DNA of 60,273 nt, taken from Bacillota bacterium. Lineage in GTDB: Bacteria > Bacillota > Clostridia > Lachnospirales > Lachnospiraceae. The position numbers were made by a program, and so were the translations under genes. Positions 9,383-17,792 of the stretch are shown piece by piece; position 1 is the first letter of the stretch, and the number at the start of each line of letters is the position of its first letter. Where the stretch lies: NCBI GenBank assembly GCA_023409535.1, contig JAEYGZ010000030.1, positions 1 to 60,273 of the forward strand, read 5' to 3'. A model generated the notes under the pieces. The model did not search any database. It saw only the letters and a list, made by a program, of their open reading frames with translations, and was not told where the DNA came from.

Positions 9383-10405
9383 TCACACCAGCCTCTTTTC
9401 TTTGCTTTGGTAAGCCTCAAAAAGTCTCTTGATCCGAAAGCCCGCTTTATTGGCAATTACGGTGCAGGGATTGGGAAACAAATAAAATGCGGTAAACATA
9501 AGCTTATACTTAAGCGTCGTTACTCTGTTATACAGCACCTTATAATAAATCTTCTCATACTGCCTTAACAGCTCTTCCTTATCATTGATATTCTTCGGAT
9601 CCTTTTTACAGCTAAAGTAAAAAAGCATCAGATTAAGGCACAGATATTCATAGGAATGCTCAAGCAGCTCCGGGTCCTTATCCACAAAAAACTGAATTCT
9701 GTCCTGAAGGACTTTGTAAAAGTCCGTGGGCTTATAATGATTTTCCCGTCTGGTGGTACTGACCGGATTCTGATAATAGTAATAAAGCGGTCTTCTTGTG
9801 GAGACAACCCTCTCTGAGCGGTATAAAAGCTTGTAAATCAATGCTTCATCCTCATAATTGAAATGGTCGCTGACCGGAAAAAGAAGTCCGTCAAAAAGCT
9901 CCTTTTTGTACAGCTTACCAACCACTCCCGATTTCATCCTCCTGCTTAGGATCGCTTCCTTCCCGGTATAAACCGAGGTACTGCCTTTCATAGACACTCC
10001 CTCGAAATCGGAACCGCTCCCGCTATACAGGCCGCAAACAGCCATCTGGGCCTGATGCTTGCTGCACAGGGACAGGAGATACTTAATGAAATGCTTGTGA
10101 AGAAAATCATCACTGTCCAGGAATACAATATATTCTCCGCCGGCACTTTGAATCCCTGCATTTCTTGCACTGGAAATTCCGCCGTTTTTCTGATGTATTA
10201 CCTTAACCCTTTCATCCATCTCGGCAAGATTGTCACAGATAGCCGGACTTTTATCCGTTGAACCGTCATCAATCAGAAGAATTTCTATATTGGTATAGGA
10301 TTGCTCAATTACGCTTCCTGCACAACGCCATAGATACTGTTCCATCTGATATACGGGTATGATCACACTAACAAGGTCATATTCCTTCACTATGCAATTC
10401 CTCAC
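9383..10405 (-). CDS. family 2 glycosyltransferase (EpsJ-like)
   Basis: A 340-residue GT-A enzyme with the classic GT2 N-terminus: LVSVIIPVYQMEQYL, then IEILLIDDGSTDKSP and YIVFLDSDDFLHK carrying the metal-binding DxD. Its C-terminal region resembles EpsJ-like transferases of Firmicute capsule loci. It starts with GTG; another GTG five codons later, preceded by GAGG at nine bases, is an equally plausible start. It follows the CapK-like gene by 11 bases in the operon. Confidence 0.87.
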   Translation of the reverse strand: MRNCIVKEYDLVSVIIPVYQMEQYLWRCAGSVIEQSYTNIEILLIDDGSTDKSPAICDNLAEMDERVKVIHQKNGGISSARNAGIQSAGGEYIVFLDSDDFLHKHFIKYLLSLCSKHQAQMAVCGLYSGSGSDFEGVSMKGSTSVYTGKEAILSRRMKSGVVGKLYKKELFDGLLFPVSDHFNYEDEALIYKLLYRSERVVSTRRPLYYYYQNPVSTTRRENHYKPTDFYKVLQDRIQFFVDKDPELLEHSYEYLCLNLMLFYFSCKKDPKNINDKEELLRQYEKIYYKVLYNRVTTLKYKLMFTAFYLFPNPCTVIANKAGFRIKRLFEAYQSKEKRLV

Positions 10406-10416
10406 TTTGCTTTTCT

Positions 10417-11778
10417 CTATTCCTTTACGATCAACTGGTACTTTCCGCTGGGTGCACGGGCTATGGTATCAGTGAAATATAAGCTGAATTTGGTCTCAAT
10501 GCCCAAAAACCCTTCTATTTCCTTGCTGATCAGCTTCCTGTCGGTTGCTTCCCCGCCAGGCTTCGACGGAATACATATTATTTTCAGCGTTCCGTCCTTT
10601 CCCTGCTGAAACTGTATTTGCTTTACCATACCCGATAACAGGCTGATCAGCACGGAAAGCTGCACCTGGCTGAACCGTCCCTTCCCGGTATCCAGAAACT
10701 CTGCCTCTCTTCCTGCAATTCCGCCAATGACAGGATGCACGCTTTTGCAGGAACAAGTTACGCCCTCCTCCGGGATAATCATATCCCCGATATCATAACG
10801 GATCAGGGGCGTACCGAAGGTATCAAAGCCTGTTACCAAAAGCTTTATGCCATGTTCTGTGGGAACATGTTCAAAAACCCCGGTATCAATGGCTTCATGA
10901 TAGGAACCCCTGGGGCACTGAACAATAAAGGGAGCACCTTCATTGGAAGCATATTGATCCGACAGGGGGCAGCCAAAGACCCTTTCAATTACTTCTCTGT
11001 GATAGGGAAGTACTGTCTCGGAGGTAGTAAAGACCGCTTTGGGTGTAAAAGAAGGCATGATGCGGTTCTCCTCCATGTATTTGGCAATGGTATAAATTGC
11101 AGACACGAAGCCGTCGATCGCCTGAGGCTGAAACCGGTTTAAATCACTGATATAATAAGGGAGGTTCTCCTGTGTCAGATGATAGGTGGAATAAAGGCGC
11201 TGCCTCAAGAGATAATTATTTCGCCAGAATACCGGCTGCTTCGGATGGTCTTCGATAATTTTCTTTCCAAAGAATCTGGCGGACTTCATTTTATTATTGC
11301 GAAAGCCAAAGGTCAGCTTATAGGCATCCAGATATGCCATTCTCTGCTGTACATCCTTTGGCCGCTTTCTGACCGCAAGCGGGATACCGCCGGTACCGCC
11401 GGTAGAAAAGCGAAAGCTTCTTCTTCCGGAGACGGTATAGATGCCGCTTATATTCTCCCTCAGCATATCCTTGCGAAGCACCGGAAGCCTCTCGATATCT
11501 TTCACGGATTTGATTTCCTGAAGGGGAATATCCCGATAGAATTCGCGGTAAAAGGGACTGTTTGCAACTGCATAATGAAGCAGTCGCAGGAATCTTTTGT
11601 TTTGAATTCTCAGTTCCTTTTCAAGGCTGTTATGCTTATTTTCAGAAAACAGCTTTAAATATTTATGATAAACACCGGTATAGCGCTTGATATACAGAAT
11701 CAGGCCATAGCTGCTGACTGCAATATCCTGGAAAAGGACCGGCAGCCGGTAGTAGATTCGCAGGATAAAGCGTCTCAT
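10417..11778 (-). CDS. CapK / phenylacetate-CoA-ligase-like adenylating enzyme
   Basis: A 453-residue member of the ANL superfamily, in the CapK-like subgroup often found inside capsule loci. The adenylate-forming loop is visible as RFSTGGTGGIPLAVRK, with LLVTGFDTFGTPLIRYDIGD as the A5/A7 region and a C-terminal ARAPSGKYQLIVKE carrying the conserved lysine. Such proteins activate a carboxylic acid as an adenylate or thioester, which could be used to acylate an amino sugar. A GGAGG precedes the ATG. With the PIG-L and WbqC genes nearby it suggests modification of amino groups on the repeat unit; the substrate is unknown. Confidence 0.82.
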   Translation of the reverse strand: MRRFILRIYYRLPVLFQDIAVSSYGLILYIKRYTGVYHKYLKLFSENKHNSLEKELRIQNKRFLRLLHYAVANSPFYREFYRDIPLQEIKSVKDIERLPVLRKDMLRENISGIYTVSGRRSFRFSTGGTGGIPLAVRKRPKDVQQRMAYLDAYKLTFGFRNNKMKSARFFGKKIIEDHPKQPVFWRNNYLLRQRLYSTYHLTQENLPYYISDLNRFQPQAIDGFVSAIYTIAKYMEENRIMPSFTPKAVFTTSETVLPYHREVIERVFGCPLSDQYASNEGAPFIVQCPRGSYHEAIDTGVFEHVPTEHGIKLLVTGFDTFGTPLIRYDIGDMIIPEEGVTCSCKSVHPVIGGIAGREAEFLDTGKGRFSQVQLSVLISLLSGMVKQIQFQQGKDGTLKIICIPSKPGGEATDRKLISKEIEGFLGIETKFSLYFTDTIARAPSGKYQLIVKE

Positions 11779-11792
11779 AGCGGTACCCTCCT

Positions 11793-12899
11793 TTATAATC
11801 CCATCGTGCGCAGTAAAGTATCGTTTATCTGACTTACCTCAAATTTCTCCCGACATAACAGATAGGAGAAATTCCCCATGGAAGCTCTGAGCTCTTTGTT
11901 TCGAATCAGCAGCTCCAGCTTCCCGGCCAATGCCCTCCCATCCCCAGGCGGAATTAAGAAGCCGTTATAGCCTTCAATTACCGTGTCCTTACACCCTGAG
12001 ACTCTTGTGGCTACAATCGGCCTTCCGGCTGCCATTGCCTCTACGATACTGCGTCCGTTTCCCTCATGATAGGAAGGCAGTACAAAGATCGAGCATTGCT
12101 TCAGGTATGGTCTTACATCCTCGGCAAAACCGCAGTAGGTAACGGCACCTTCCTTTAATAAGGCCGACAGCTCCTCCTCTTTAATTGCTTCTTTATGTTC
12201 ATCAAGGCCTCCCACAAGAAGAAAGGATACCTTCGGATACTTCTTTTTAATTATTGAGGCGGCCTCAAAATATTCTCTGATTCCCTTCCCGGTTACCAGT
12301 CTTGCTGTCATGCAGACATAGGGCTCATCAGGCAATGGCATTCTGGTAAAATGCTTCATATTCACCCCTGAGCCATTGACCAGAACAGCCTTTTTCTTTT
12401 TAATCAGCCGCATTTTACTCATCCTGTTCATGTCATCCTGGTTCATAAAGAAGCAGGCTTTACTAAAATGAAGTACAAATTTATAAAAGCAGCATAAAAG
12501 ACACCGGATGAAATAATCCTTTTTTTCCTTGGAATAAAAGGCCGTCTCAAGACCTGTAATAAAGGGGTAGATATTTTTAATTCCCAGGAGAATTGCTGCG
12601 GTCCCGCCGAATACAATGGGTTTTGCCATATAGAAGAAACAAAGGTCAGGTTTCATTCTCCTTAAAACCTTCCTATATCGGCAGAATATGGACAGGTTCT
12701 CCAGAATCCCGGTTCCTGTTCTGCTTCCGCCGACTGTCTCATAAGCGGCTCCCAACGCCTCAAGCTGCGCTTCCATGTTCTCCTTAGGCTCCACGGAAAT
12801 ACAGGTTACACTGTGTCCTCTCGCCACCATCTCCACAATGAGATCCTTTCGGAAATTCATAAGAGAGGGACCGTAGCTTGCTGCGATGACAACCTTCAT
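11793..12899 (-). CDS. family 4 glycosyltransferase
   Basis: A 368-residue GT-B enzyme. The N-terminal domain begins MKVVIAASYGPSLMNFRKDL and includes YPFITGLETAFYSK; the C-terminal domain has ARLVTGKGIREYFEAA and PSYHEGNGRSIVEAMAAGRP with the conserved glutamates of GT4 donor binding. This pattern matches the CapJ/PglA-like GT4 group that often adds the second sugar after the initiating phosphoglycosyl transferase. Its ATG overlaps the stop codon of the WbqC gene by four bases, so the two are translationally coupled. Confidence 0.88.
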   Translation of the reverse strand: MKVVIAASYGPSLMNFRKDLIVEMVARGHSVTCISVEPKENMEAQLEALGAAYETVGGSRTGTGILENLSIFCRYRKVLRRMKPDLCFFYMAKPIVFGGTAAILLGIKNIYPFITGLETAFYSKEKKDYFIRCLLCCFYKFVLHFSKACFFMNQDDMNRMSKMRLIKKKKAVLVNGSGVNMKHFTRMPLPDEPYVCMTARLVTGKGIREYFEAASIIKKKYPKVSFLLVGGLDEHKEAIKEEELSALLKEGAVTYCGFAEDVRPYLKQCSIFVLPSYHEGNGRSIVEAMAAGRPIVATRVSGCKDTVIEGYNGFLIPPGDGRALAGKLELLIRNKELRASMGNFSYLLCREKFEVSQINDTLLRTMGL

Positions 12900-13591
12900 A
12901 GGCCTTCCCCCCTCCCGATCCCCTCCAGAACCCTGTTCCAGTCGAAGCCGCAGTTAAATAAGTAATCAAGCACGGACAGGTTTTGTTCAAAGTCACCCCA
13001 CTGCTGCGAATAGGGAAACGGCTTATAATCGGTGTAGGTAAGGAGGATTCCTCTGTTTGAGAAGTTCTCTCTGTTTTGATAGCTCGCGGCACCAAGTCCT
13101 GAATAATATTCCTCCGCCTCCAAACGGGAACAGATATCAAGGACTCTCTCCTCCCTTTTGGTAGGAATATTCAACTCGGAGGTTCTTACTACTCTTGTAG
13201 AAAAGCCAAACCCGGAGGTAATAAATCCATTGATGGTTATATTCATCTGCGCCAAATTATCATACCTGCTTAGCAGCAGCTCCCTTATCCTTGGGAAGAT
13301 ATCCTTAAAATAAGGACTCTTCTGGTAATTAGCCGCCAGAAGCTTAAGGTGTTTTTCTTTCCAGTCCAGTTCGTCTCTGGTATGCACCTCATTGATACTG
13401 TCCTTAAAATGATAGTCCAGAGGTATGGTAAGCCTTTTCTTTCCCTGGGGAGTCTTAATATAGTTTCTGTGATGCATGTTATCATTGGAAAACTGGGCAT
13501 CATCCAAATACACGAATAAATCAGCCTTATAAATCTTATAAAAATATCCTATATACGGGATATAGTCCGGTTGATGAATCGCAATTCTCAT
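12896..13591 (-). CDS. WbqC-family protein
   Basis: A 231-residue soluble protein of the WbqC-like family. The N-terminal signature IAIHQPDYIPYIGYFYKI and the FVYLDDAQFSNDNMHHRNYI segment are characteristic, as is the later SGLGAASYQ motif. WbqC proteins occur in O-antigen and capsule loci and are thought to be involved in modifying an amino sugar, possibly by attaching an amino acid or acyl group; the exact reaction is not established to my knowledge. It lies 7 bases downstream of the sugar transferase gene and overlaps the following glycosyltransferase by 4 bases. Confidence 0.85.
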   Translation of the reverse strand: MRIAIHQPDYIPYIGYFYKIYKADLFVYLDDAQFSNDNMHHRNYIKTPQGKKRLTIPLDYHFKDSINEVHTRDELDWKEKHLKLLAANYQKSPYFKDIFPRIRELLLSRYDNLAQMNITINGFITSGFGFSTRVVRTSELNIPTKREERVLDICSRLEAEEYYSGLGAASYQNRENFSNRGILLTYTDYKPFPYSQQWGDFEQNLSVLDYLFNCGFDWNRVLEGIGRGEGL

Positions 13592-13598
13592 ACCTTCC

Positions 13599-14216
13599 TC
13601 ACTTACCTTCTTCCTTACTGTCAGACCGTTCTTCCGGGTATATATTGTTACCTCTCAATACTGTTATTGCCGTTCGTATAAAAATATGAGCATCTCCCGG
13701 AAATGTAATGTGTTCCGCATAGGAAACATCCATTGTAAATTGCAGTTCCCTGCTGGCTGCCGCACGGTATTTCATATCGACGCTGCAGCACAAGCCCGGA
13801 AGGCAGGAAAACCTTCTCTCATAGGAGAAGCCTTCTTCCGAAGCCATCGCTTCCTCCGGCAGTACAGGTCTAGGACCGATAATCGCCATATCCCCCTTGA
13901 GAATATTAAATAACTGCGGCAATTCATCCAGGCTGGTTTTGCGAAGCACAGCTCCGACCCTGGTGATCCTGTTATCTCCAAGATATGCTCTTTTTTCCGG
14001 ATTATTGTGATCTTCTTTCATGGTTCTGAATTTGTAGATTTTAAAGGACGTTCTGTCTTTGCCAAGTCTGTATTGGGTAAACAATACCCTTCCTCCGTCT
14101 TCCCACAATATGAATACACTGATGATGAGAAGCAACGGCCACAGAAAAAGCAGAAGCACGGCACAGATTACCCGATCCAAGCTTTGTTTGATCTTTCTTT
14201 CATAGATACGCTTCAT
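13599..14216 (-). CDS. initiating phosphoglycosyl transferase (PglC/WcaJ family)
   Basis: A 205-residue sugar transferase that would transfer a sugar-1-phosphate onto undecaprenyl phosphate and so start each repeat unit. It has the single N-terminal re-entrant membrane helix (VICAVLLLFLWPLLLIISVF, about 17-36), the conserved YKFRTM at 61-66, the KTSLDELPQLFNILKGDM block and IGPRP. It lacks the long multi-TM N-terminal region of WcaJ/WbaP, so it is of the minimal PglC type. Together with the dehydratase and the small reductase in this locus it would fit initiation with a 2-acetamido-2,6-dideoxy sugar such as QuiNAc; that is inference. Confidence 0.92.
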   Translation of the reverse strand: MKRIYERKIKQSLDRVICAVLLLFLWPLLLIISVFILWEDGGRVLFTQYRLGKDRTSFKIYKFRTMKEDHNNPEKRAYLGDNRITRVGAVLRKTSLDELPQLFNILKGDMAIIGPRPVLPEEAMASEEGFSYERRFSCLPGLCCSVDMKYRAAASRELQFTMDVSYAEHITFPGDAHIFIRTAITVLRGNNIYPEERSDSKEEGK

Positions 14217-14234
14217 GGCAAACTCTTTTCCGGC

Positions 14235-14915
14235 TTATAATTCCCTGCGAAAGACAGTTTCAAAGCCTTCCGCATATACCATGCCTGCCTGACAGCCCCG
14301 ATACGCCGCCAGGCCTTTAATTGCAGTATCACTGCGGGGATGCGGGAATTCCCTCATTACTCCCTCATACTGGGAAAGAGCTTTCAACTTCCGGTCGATT
14401 CCCTCTTCCTTAAGCTCAACAAATAAATTCGGGGTGAAGGGCCGAAGGGAGGTATTCAGCCCCCACTCCGTAGAAGACGGTACCTCCATAAAATCCAATT
14501 CCTTAATGGGATTAATGTTACTGTTGCGCTGAAAGAGACGTACCGCCGCCTGACATGCGATGGAGGTCTGGTAATGATCGTTGTTTAAGTCACCGGGATA
14601 GTGGGTAATGATAACATCCGGCTGGGTCGTCTTTATAATTCCTTCTATAAATTGCACCAGCTTTAAATGAGGAACGCGGTTAAATTCGATATTTGGGAAG
14701 CTGCCAAGGAAAACCCTTTTCACGCCCAGAATCTTATTGCACCTGATAATATCCTTATGTAATTTGTCTGTTTCCGGCCGGTTCTTCCTTGCCCCTGCCT
14801 CCCCGCAAAGAATACATACCTCTGCCTTATTCCCTTCACCCGTAAGCTTTCCAATGGTTCCGCCCGCTCCTAATACCTCATCATCGGGATGTGCTACGAT
14901 GAATAAATAATTCAT
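14235..14915 (-). CDS. PIG-L family N-deacetylase
   Basis: A 226-residue zinc-dependent deacetylase of the PIG-L/LmbE family. The metal-binding motif AHPDDE is at residues 8-13, and the distal metal ligand region is THYPGDLNNDHY. Members remove N-acetyl groups from GlcNAc-type sugars. The start at 14915 is supported by AGAGGA five bases upstream; the in-frame start nine codons earlier is less likely. In a capsule locus next to WbqC and a CapK-like enzyme it probably exposes a free amine on a sugar that is then modified. Confidence 0.88.
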   Translation of the reverse strand: MNYLFIVAHPDDEVLGAGGTIGKLTGEGNKAEVCILCGEAGARKNRPETDKLHKDIIRCNKILGVKRVFLGSFPNIEFNRVPHLKLVQFIEGIIKTTQPDVIITHYPGDLNNDHYQTSIACQAAVRLFQRNSNINPIKELDFMEVPSSTEWGLNTSLRPFTPNLFVELKEEGIDRKLKALSQYEGVMREFPHPRSDTAIKGLAAYRGCQAGMVYAEGFETVFRREL

Positions 14916-14994
14916 AAATTCCTCTCTTCTTCTGCCATTCAATAAATATCTTATGATTGGAGTCTGTCATGCGTTCATGTTTACCGGTTAAGAC

Positions 14995-15852
14995 CTATTT
15001 TTTCATGCTTAAGATCATATCCCGTATGGATTCCTCATAATCGCGGACCTGGTAGGGCAGATCAGGATAGTCTGACAGCTCGCTGTCATAACAGTCATCC
15101 CCAAAGATCTTGCGGACGAGCTTCACTCTTGGTACCAGCAGGGAGATCAAGGGATTAAATAAGCTTACCGGAATAATTTTTCTTCCTCTGAACCGAGCCA
15201 TCAACGACAGCAGCTGAAAGGTGGACAGGTACTCCTTATTCTGCGGATGGTATATCCCCCTGGCATTGTTGTCTATCAGACAGCTCATTAGTTTACATAA
15301 GTTTATTATGTCTATTAAGCTTCTTTGATTCGGATAGGCCGGAAAAATTTTTATATAGCTTGACGTCTTTAACAGAAAACGGATACTGCCCTTGCAGCCG
15401 GTACCGTATACTACCGGCGGTCTGATTACCGCGGCTGCGAAGGTTTCCTCCTCCAGGTGAAGTATTTTTAATTCTCCCTGCCTTTTGCTCCTCCCATACA
15501 GGCTGTCAGGCTCTGCCGGAGTAGTTATTCCGATTCGCTTTCCCGCACTTCCATAGACATTCATACTGCTGATATAAATATATTGGTGAACCCCCGAAGC
15601 TTTCGCCAACATCGCCGATTCCTCCGCCTGGACGCAATTTGCCTTAAGAAAAAGCTCCTCGCTGCCCTTCTTTTCCCTGGTATGTGCCAGACCTGCCGCA
15701 TAAACCACAGTATCTATGCCTGCCATGGCAAACGCTCTCCACTCTTCCTTTCGTCCCGATACCACATAGACCTCATATCCGTTTTCCTTCAGCCACTGCG
15801 AGAGAGCACTGCCGATAAAGCCGTTCTTTCCGATGATTAATACCTTTTTCAA
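14995..15852 (-). CDS. NAD-dependent epimerase/dehydratase-like reductase
   Basis: A 285-residue extended SDR. The Rossmann motif is GKNGFIGSAL near the N-terminus, the catalytic serine region is YIYISSMNVYGS and the Tyr-x3-Lys pair is YGRSK. The C-terminal half (RSLIDIINLCKLMSCLIDNN) resembles the 4-keto-reductases that make UDP-QuiNAc and that commonly sit next to PglC/WcaJ-type transferases. I therefore infer that it reduces the product of the dehydratase encoded at 17791-19686. It starts with TTG; no better ATG is available without losing the first strand. Confidence 0.75.
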   Translation of the reverse strand: MKKVLIIGKNGFIGSALSQWLKENGYEVYVVSGRKEEWRAFAMAGIDTVVYAAGLAHTREKKGSEELFLKANCVQAEESAMLAKASGVHQYIYISSMNVYGSAGKRIGITTPAEPDSLYGRSKRQGELKILHLEEETFAAAVIRPPVVYGTGCKGSIRFLLKTSSYIKIFPAYPNQRSLIDIINLCKLMSCLIDNNARGIYHPQNKEYLSTFQLLSLMARFRGRKIIPVSLFNPLISLLVPRVKLVRKIFGDDCYDSELSDYPDLPYQVRDYEESIRDMILSMKK

Positions 15853-15887
15853 TCCGACTCACTTACCCTTCCCTTGGAGTGAGTGTA

Positions 15888-17207
15888 CTAAAGCCTCCAG
15901 AAATGATAGTTTTTTTCCACCCAGGTTTTCTTATTCAGAATACTCTTTACATCAATCAGAACCCTTTCCTCCGGTCTGCCCTTCCGGTACATGGCTTCTA
16001 TATCTTCTTCCGACAAGGCTTTGAAGTCCTCATGAGCAATTGCGAACACAAGACAGTCCGCCTCCGTGATCTCCTCCAGGGGAATAAGGTCAATGCCATA
16101 ATGCTTTTTTGTTTCCTTGAGGTCAGCCAGGGGATCCGCAACAACAGGCGTGATACCGTATCCCTTCAGCTTCTCAATTATGTCCACTACCTTTGTATTT
16201 CTGATATCCGGACAATTCTCCTTAAAGGTAATGCCGAGGATGGCGACCTTGCAGTCCATCACAGGTCTGTTGGTTAAGATCAGCTTCTTAATGATAACCT
16301 CCGCTATAAATTCCCCCATACCGTCATTGATCTTTCTTCCCGAGAGAATGATCTGGGAATGGTAGCCCAAGCGTTCTGCCTCATAGATAAAATAATAAGG
16401 ATCTACACCAATGCAATGTCCTCCCACAAGACCCGGATAAAAATTCAGGGCATTCCATTTTGAGCTCATGGCCTCTATGACTTCTTTGGTATCGATCTGC
16501 ATCCGGTCAAATACCATGGCAAGCTCATTCATAAATGCAATATTAATATCTCTCTGACTGTTTTCTACAACCTTGGCCGCTTCTGCGACCTTAATGCTGC
16601 TTACCCTGAATACACCTGCATGTATGATCTGTCCGTATACTTCCGCCACCTCATTCAGTGTTTCCTCATCCATACCGGAGACAATTTTTTTAATATTCTC
16701 CAGTCTGTGAACCTTATCTCCCGGATTGATTCTCTCCGGGGAATAACCCACCCTAAAGTCCCTGCCGCAGGTAAGTCCCGAATATTTTTCAAGCAGAGGA
16801 ATACATATATCCTCAGTGACCCCTGGGTATACCGTAGATTCATAGACCACCGCAGAGCCTTTTCTAAGATTGCGGCCGACAATTTCACTGGCCTTTTCCA
16901 CGGGCTTTAAATCGGGTGTCTTATGAGAATTCACCGGTGTGGGAACGGCAATAATATGGAATTTTGCTTCCCGAAGCCGTTCTTCTTCATTCGTAAAATC
17001 TATCGTTGATTCCTTAATCGCATCGTCACCGGCTTCTCCCGTCGGGTCAATTCCGCTCTTGTATTTTTTGATTACTTCCTTATTGATATCATAGCCGATG
17101 ACTGTATATATTTTTGAGAAAGCCAGAGCTAAGGGCATACCTACATAACCCAGGCCAACCACGGAAAGACACTCTTTTCCCTTTGATAAATCCATTGCCA
17201 AGCTCAT
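15888..17207 (-). CDS. UDP-sugar 6-dehydrogenase (WbpO/TviB type)
   Basis: An NAD-dependent nucleotide-sugar dehydrogenase of 439 residues. GLGYVGMPLAL binds NAD at 18-28, and the catalytic cysteine is C265 in GGHCIGVDPYYF. The latter wording is typical of enzymes oxidising UDP-GalNAc, UDP-GlcNAc or UDP-ManNAc (WbpO, TviB, WbpA). The product would be an N-acetyl-hexosaminuronic acid, giving the polymer negative charge. Start is placed at the ATG at 17207, preceded by TGAGGT, not at the upstream TTG. This is the first gene after the convergent small gene at 17416. Confidence 0.9.
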   Translation of the reverse strand: MSLAMDLSKGKECLSVVGLGYVGMPLALAFSKIYTVIGYDINKEVIKKYKSGIDPTGEAGDDAIKESTIDFTNEEERLREAKFHIIAVPTPVNSHKTPDLKPVEKASEIVGRNLRKGSAVVYESTVYPGVTEDICIPLLEKYSGLTCGRDFRVGYSPERINPGDKVHRLENIKKIVSGMDEETLNEVAEVYGQIIHAGVFRVSSIKVAEAAKVVENSQRDINIAFMNELAMVFDRMQIDTKEVIEAMSSKWNALNFYPGLVGGHCIGVDPYYFIYEAERLGYHSQIILSGRKINDGMGEFIAEVIIKKLILTNRPVMDCKVAILGITFKENCPDIRNTKVVDIIEKLKGYGITPVVADPLADLKETKKHYGIDLIPLEEITEADCLVFAIAHEDFKALSEEDIEAMYRKGRPEERVLIDVKSILNKKTWVEKNYHFWRL

Positions 17208-17415
17208 GATATAATACCTCACAATCAATTTTATATGGACCTCTCTATCCAATAGTATGAAAATAAATCATTTTTGCTACAAAAGAAAAGAAGCCATAGA
17301 TCCGAACATCTTGCAATGCATAAAGCAATATATATTCGACAATTTTCCTGTCACAAGGAGCCATATGCCCGCATAGAATAGGTATGGAAGTATATAAAAT
17401 AAAGGAGATGTCAGT

Positions 17416-17727
17416 ATGGAACTAATAATATTTTTCTTAATTCTGATTGTACCTGGAATGATTGGTGCATTAGCCTTTAGCATAGCCGCCCGCTTCAGAA
17501 CAGAGATTAACATTTATGTAGCTTTAATCATTGATCTGCTTGTCTTTACCATCATGATTACAGGACTTTTCTTCTTCCATGGTGTTCTTACATTAGCAGC
17601 TTTGATTATAGAATTTAACTGTCTGAGTTTTATGCGGAATTATATTCTGTTGAGCATATTCATTGCAATCGTCCTGGGTGTAATCGGCGGACTGATACGA
17701 AGATTATTTTTCTGGATCCGCAGATAA
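17416..17727 (+). CDS. small three-helix membrane protein
   Basis: A 103-residue hydrophobic protein with three predicted membrane segments (about 2-24, 31-55 and 76-95) and an Arg-rich C-terminal tail (RRLFFWIRR). AAAGGAG lies before the ATG. It is the only rightward gene inside the leftward polysaccharide locus, which makes it an insertion or an antisense-side gene between the dehydrogenase and the dehydratase. It converges on the dehydratase gene and shares a bidirectional terminator with it. No family is recognised and no function is assigned. Confidence 0.7.
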   Translation: MELIIFFLILIVPGMIGALAFSIAARFRTEINIYVALIIDLLVFTIMITGLFFFHGVLTLAALIIEFNCLSFMRNYILLSIFIAIVLGVIGGLIRRLFFWIRR

Positions 17728-17743
17728 TGTACGAAAAACCGCA

Positions 17744-17792
17744 AAAAAGAGTGGGGTGCTGCAGCATACTGCAATTCATCCCCACTCTTTTT
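17744..17792. terminator. bidirectional intrinsic terminator between convergent genes
   Basis: A 13-bp perfect stem pairs 17744-17756 (A-run then GAGTGGGG) with 17780-17792 (CCCCACTC then T-run), with a 23-base loop. The A-tract on one side and T-tract on the other give a U-run on both strands. It serves the rightward small gene and reaches the stop codon of the leftward dehydratase gene at 17791. Confidence 0.85.
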
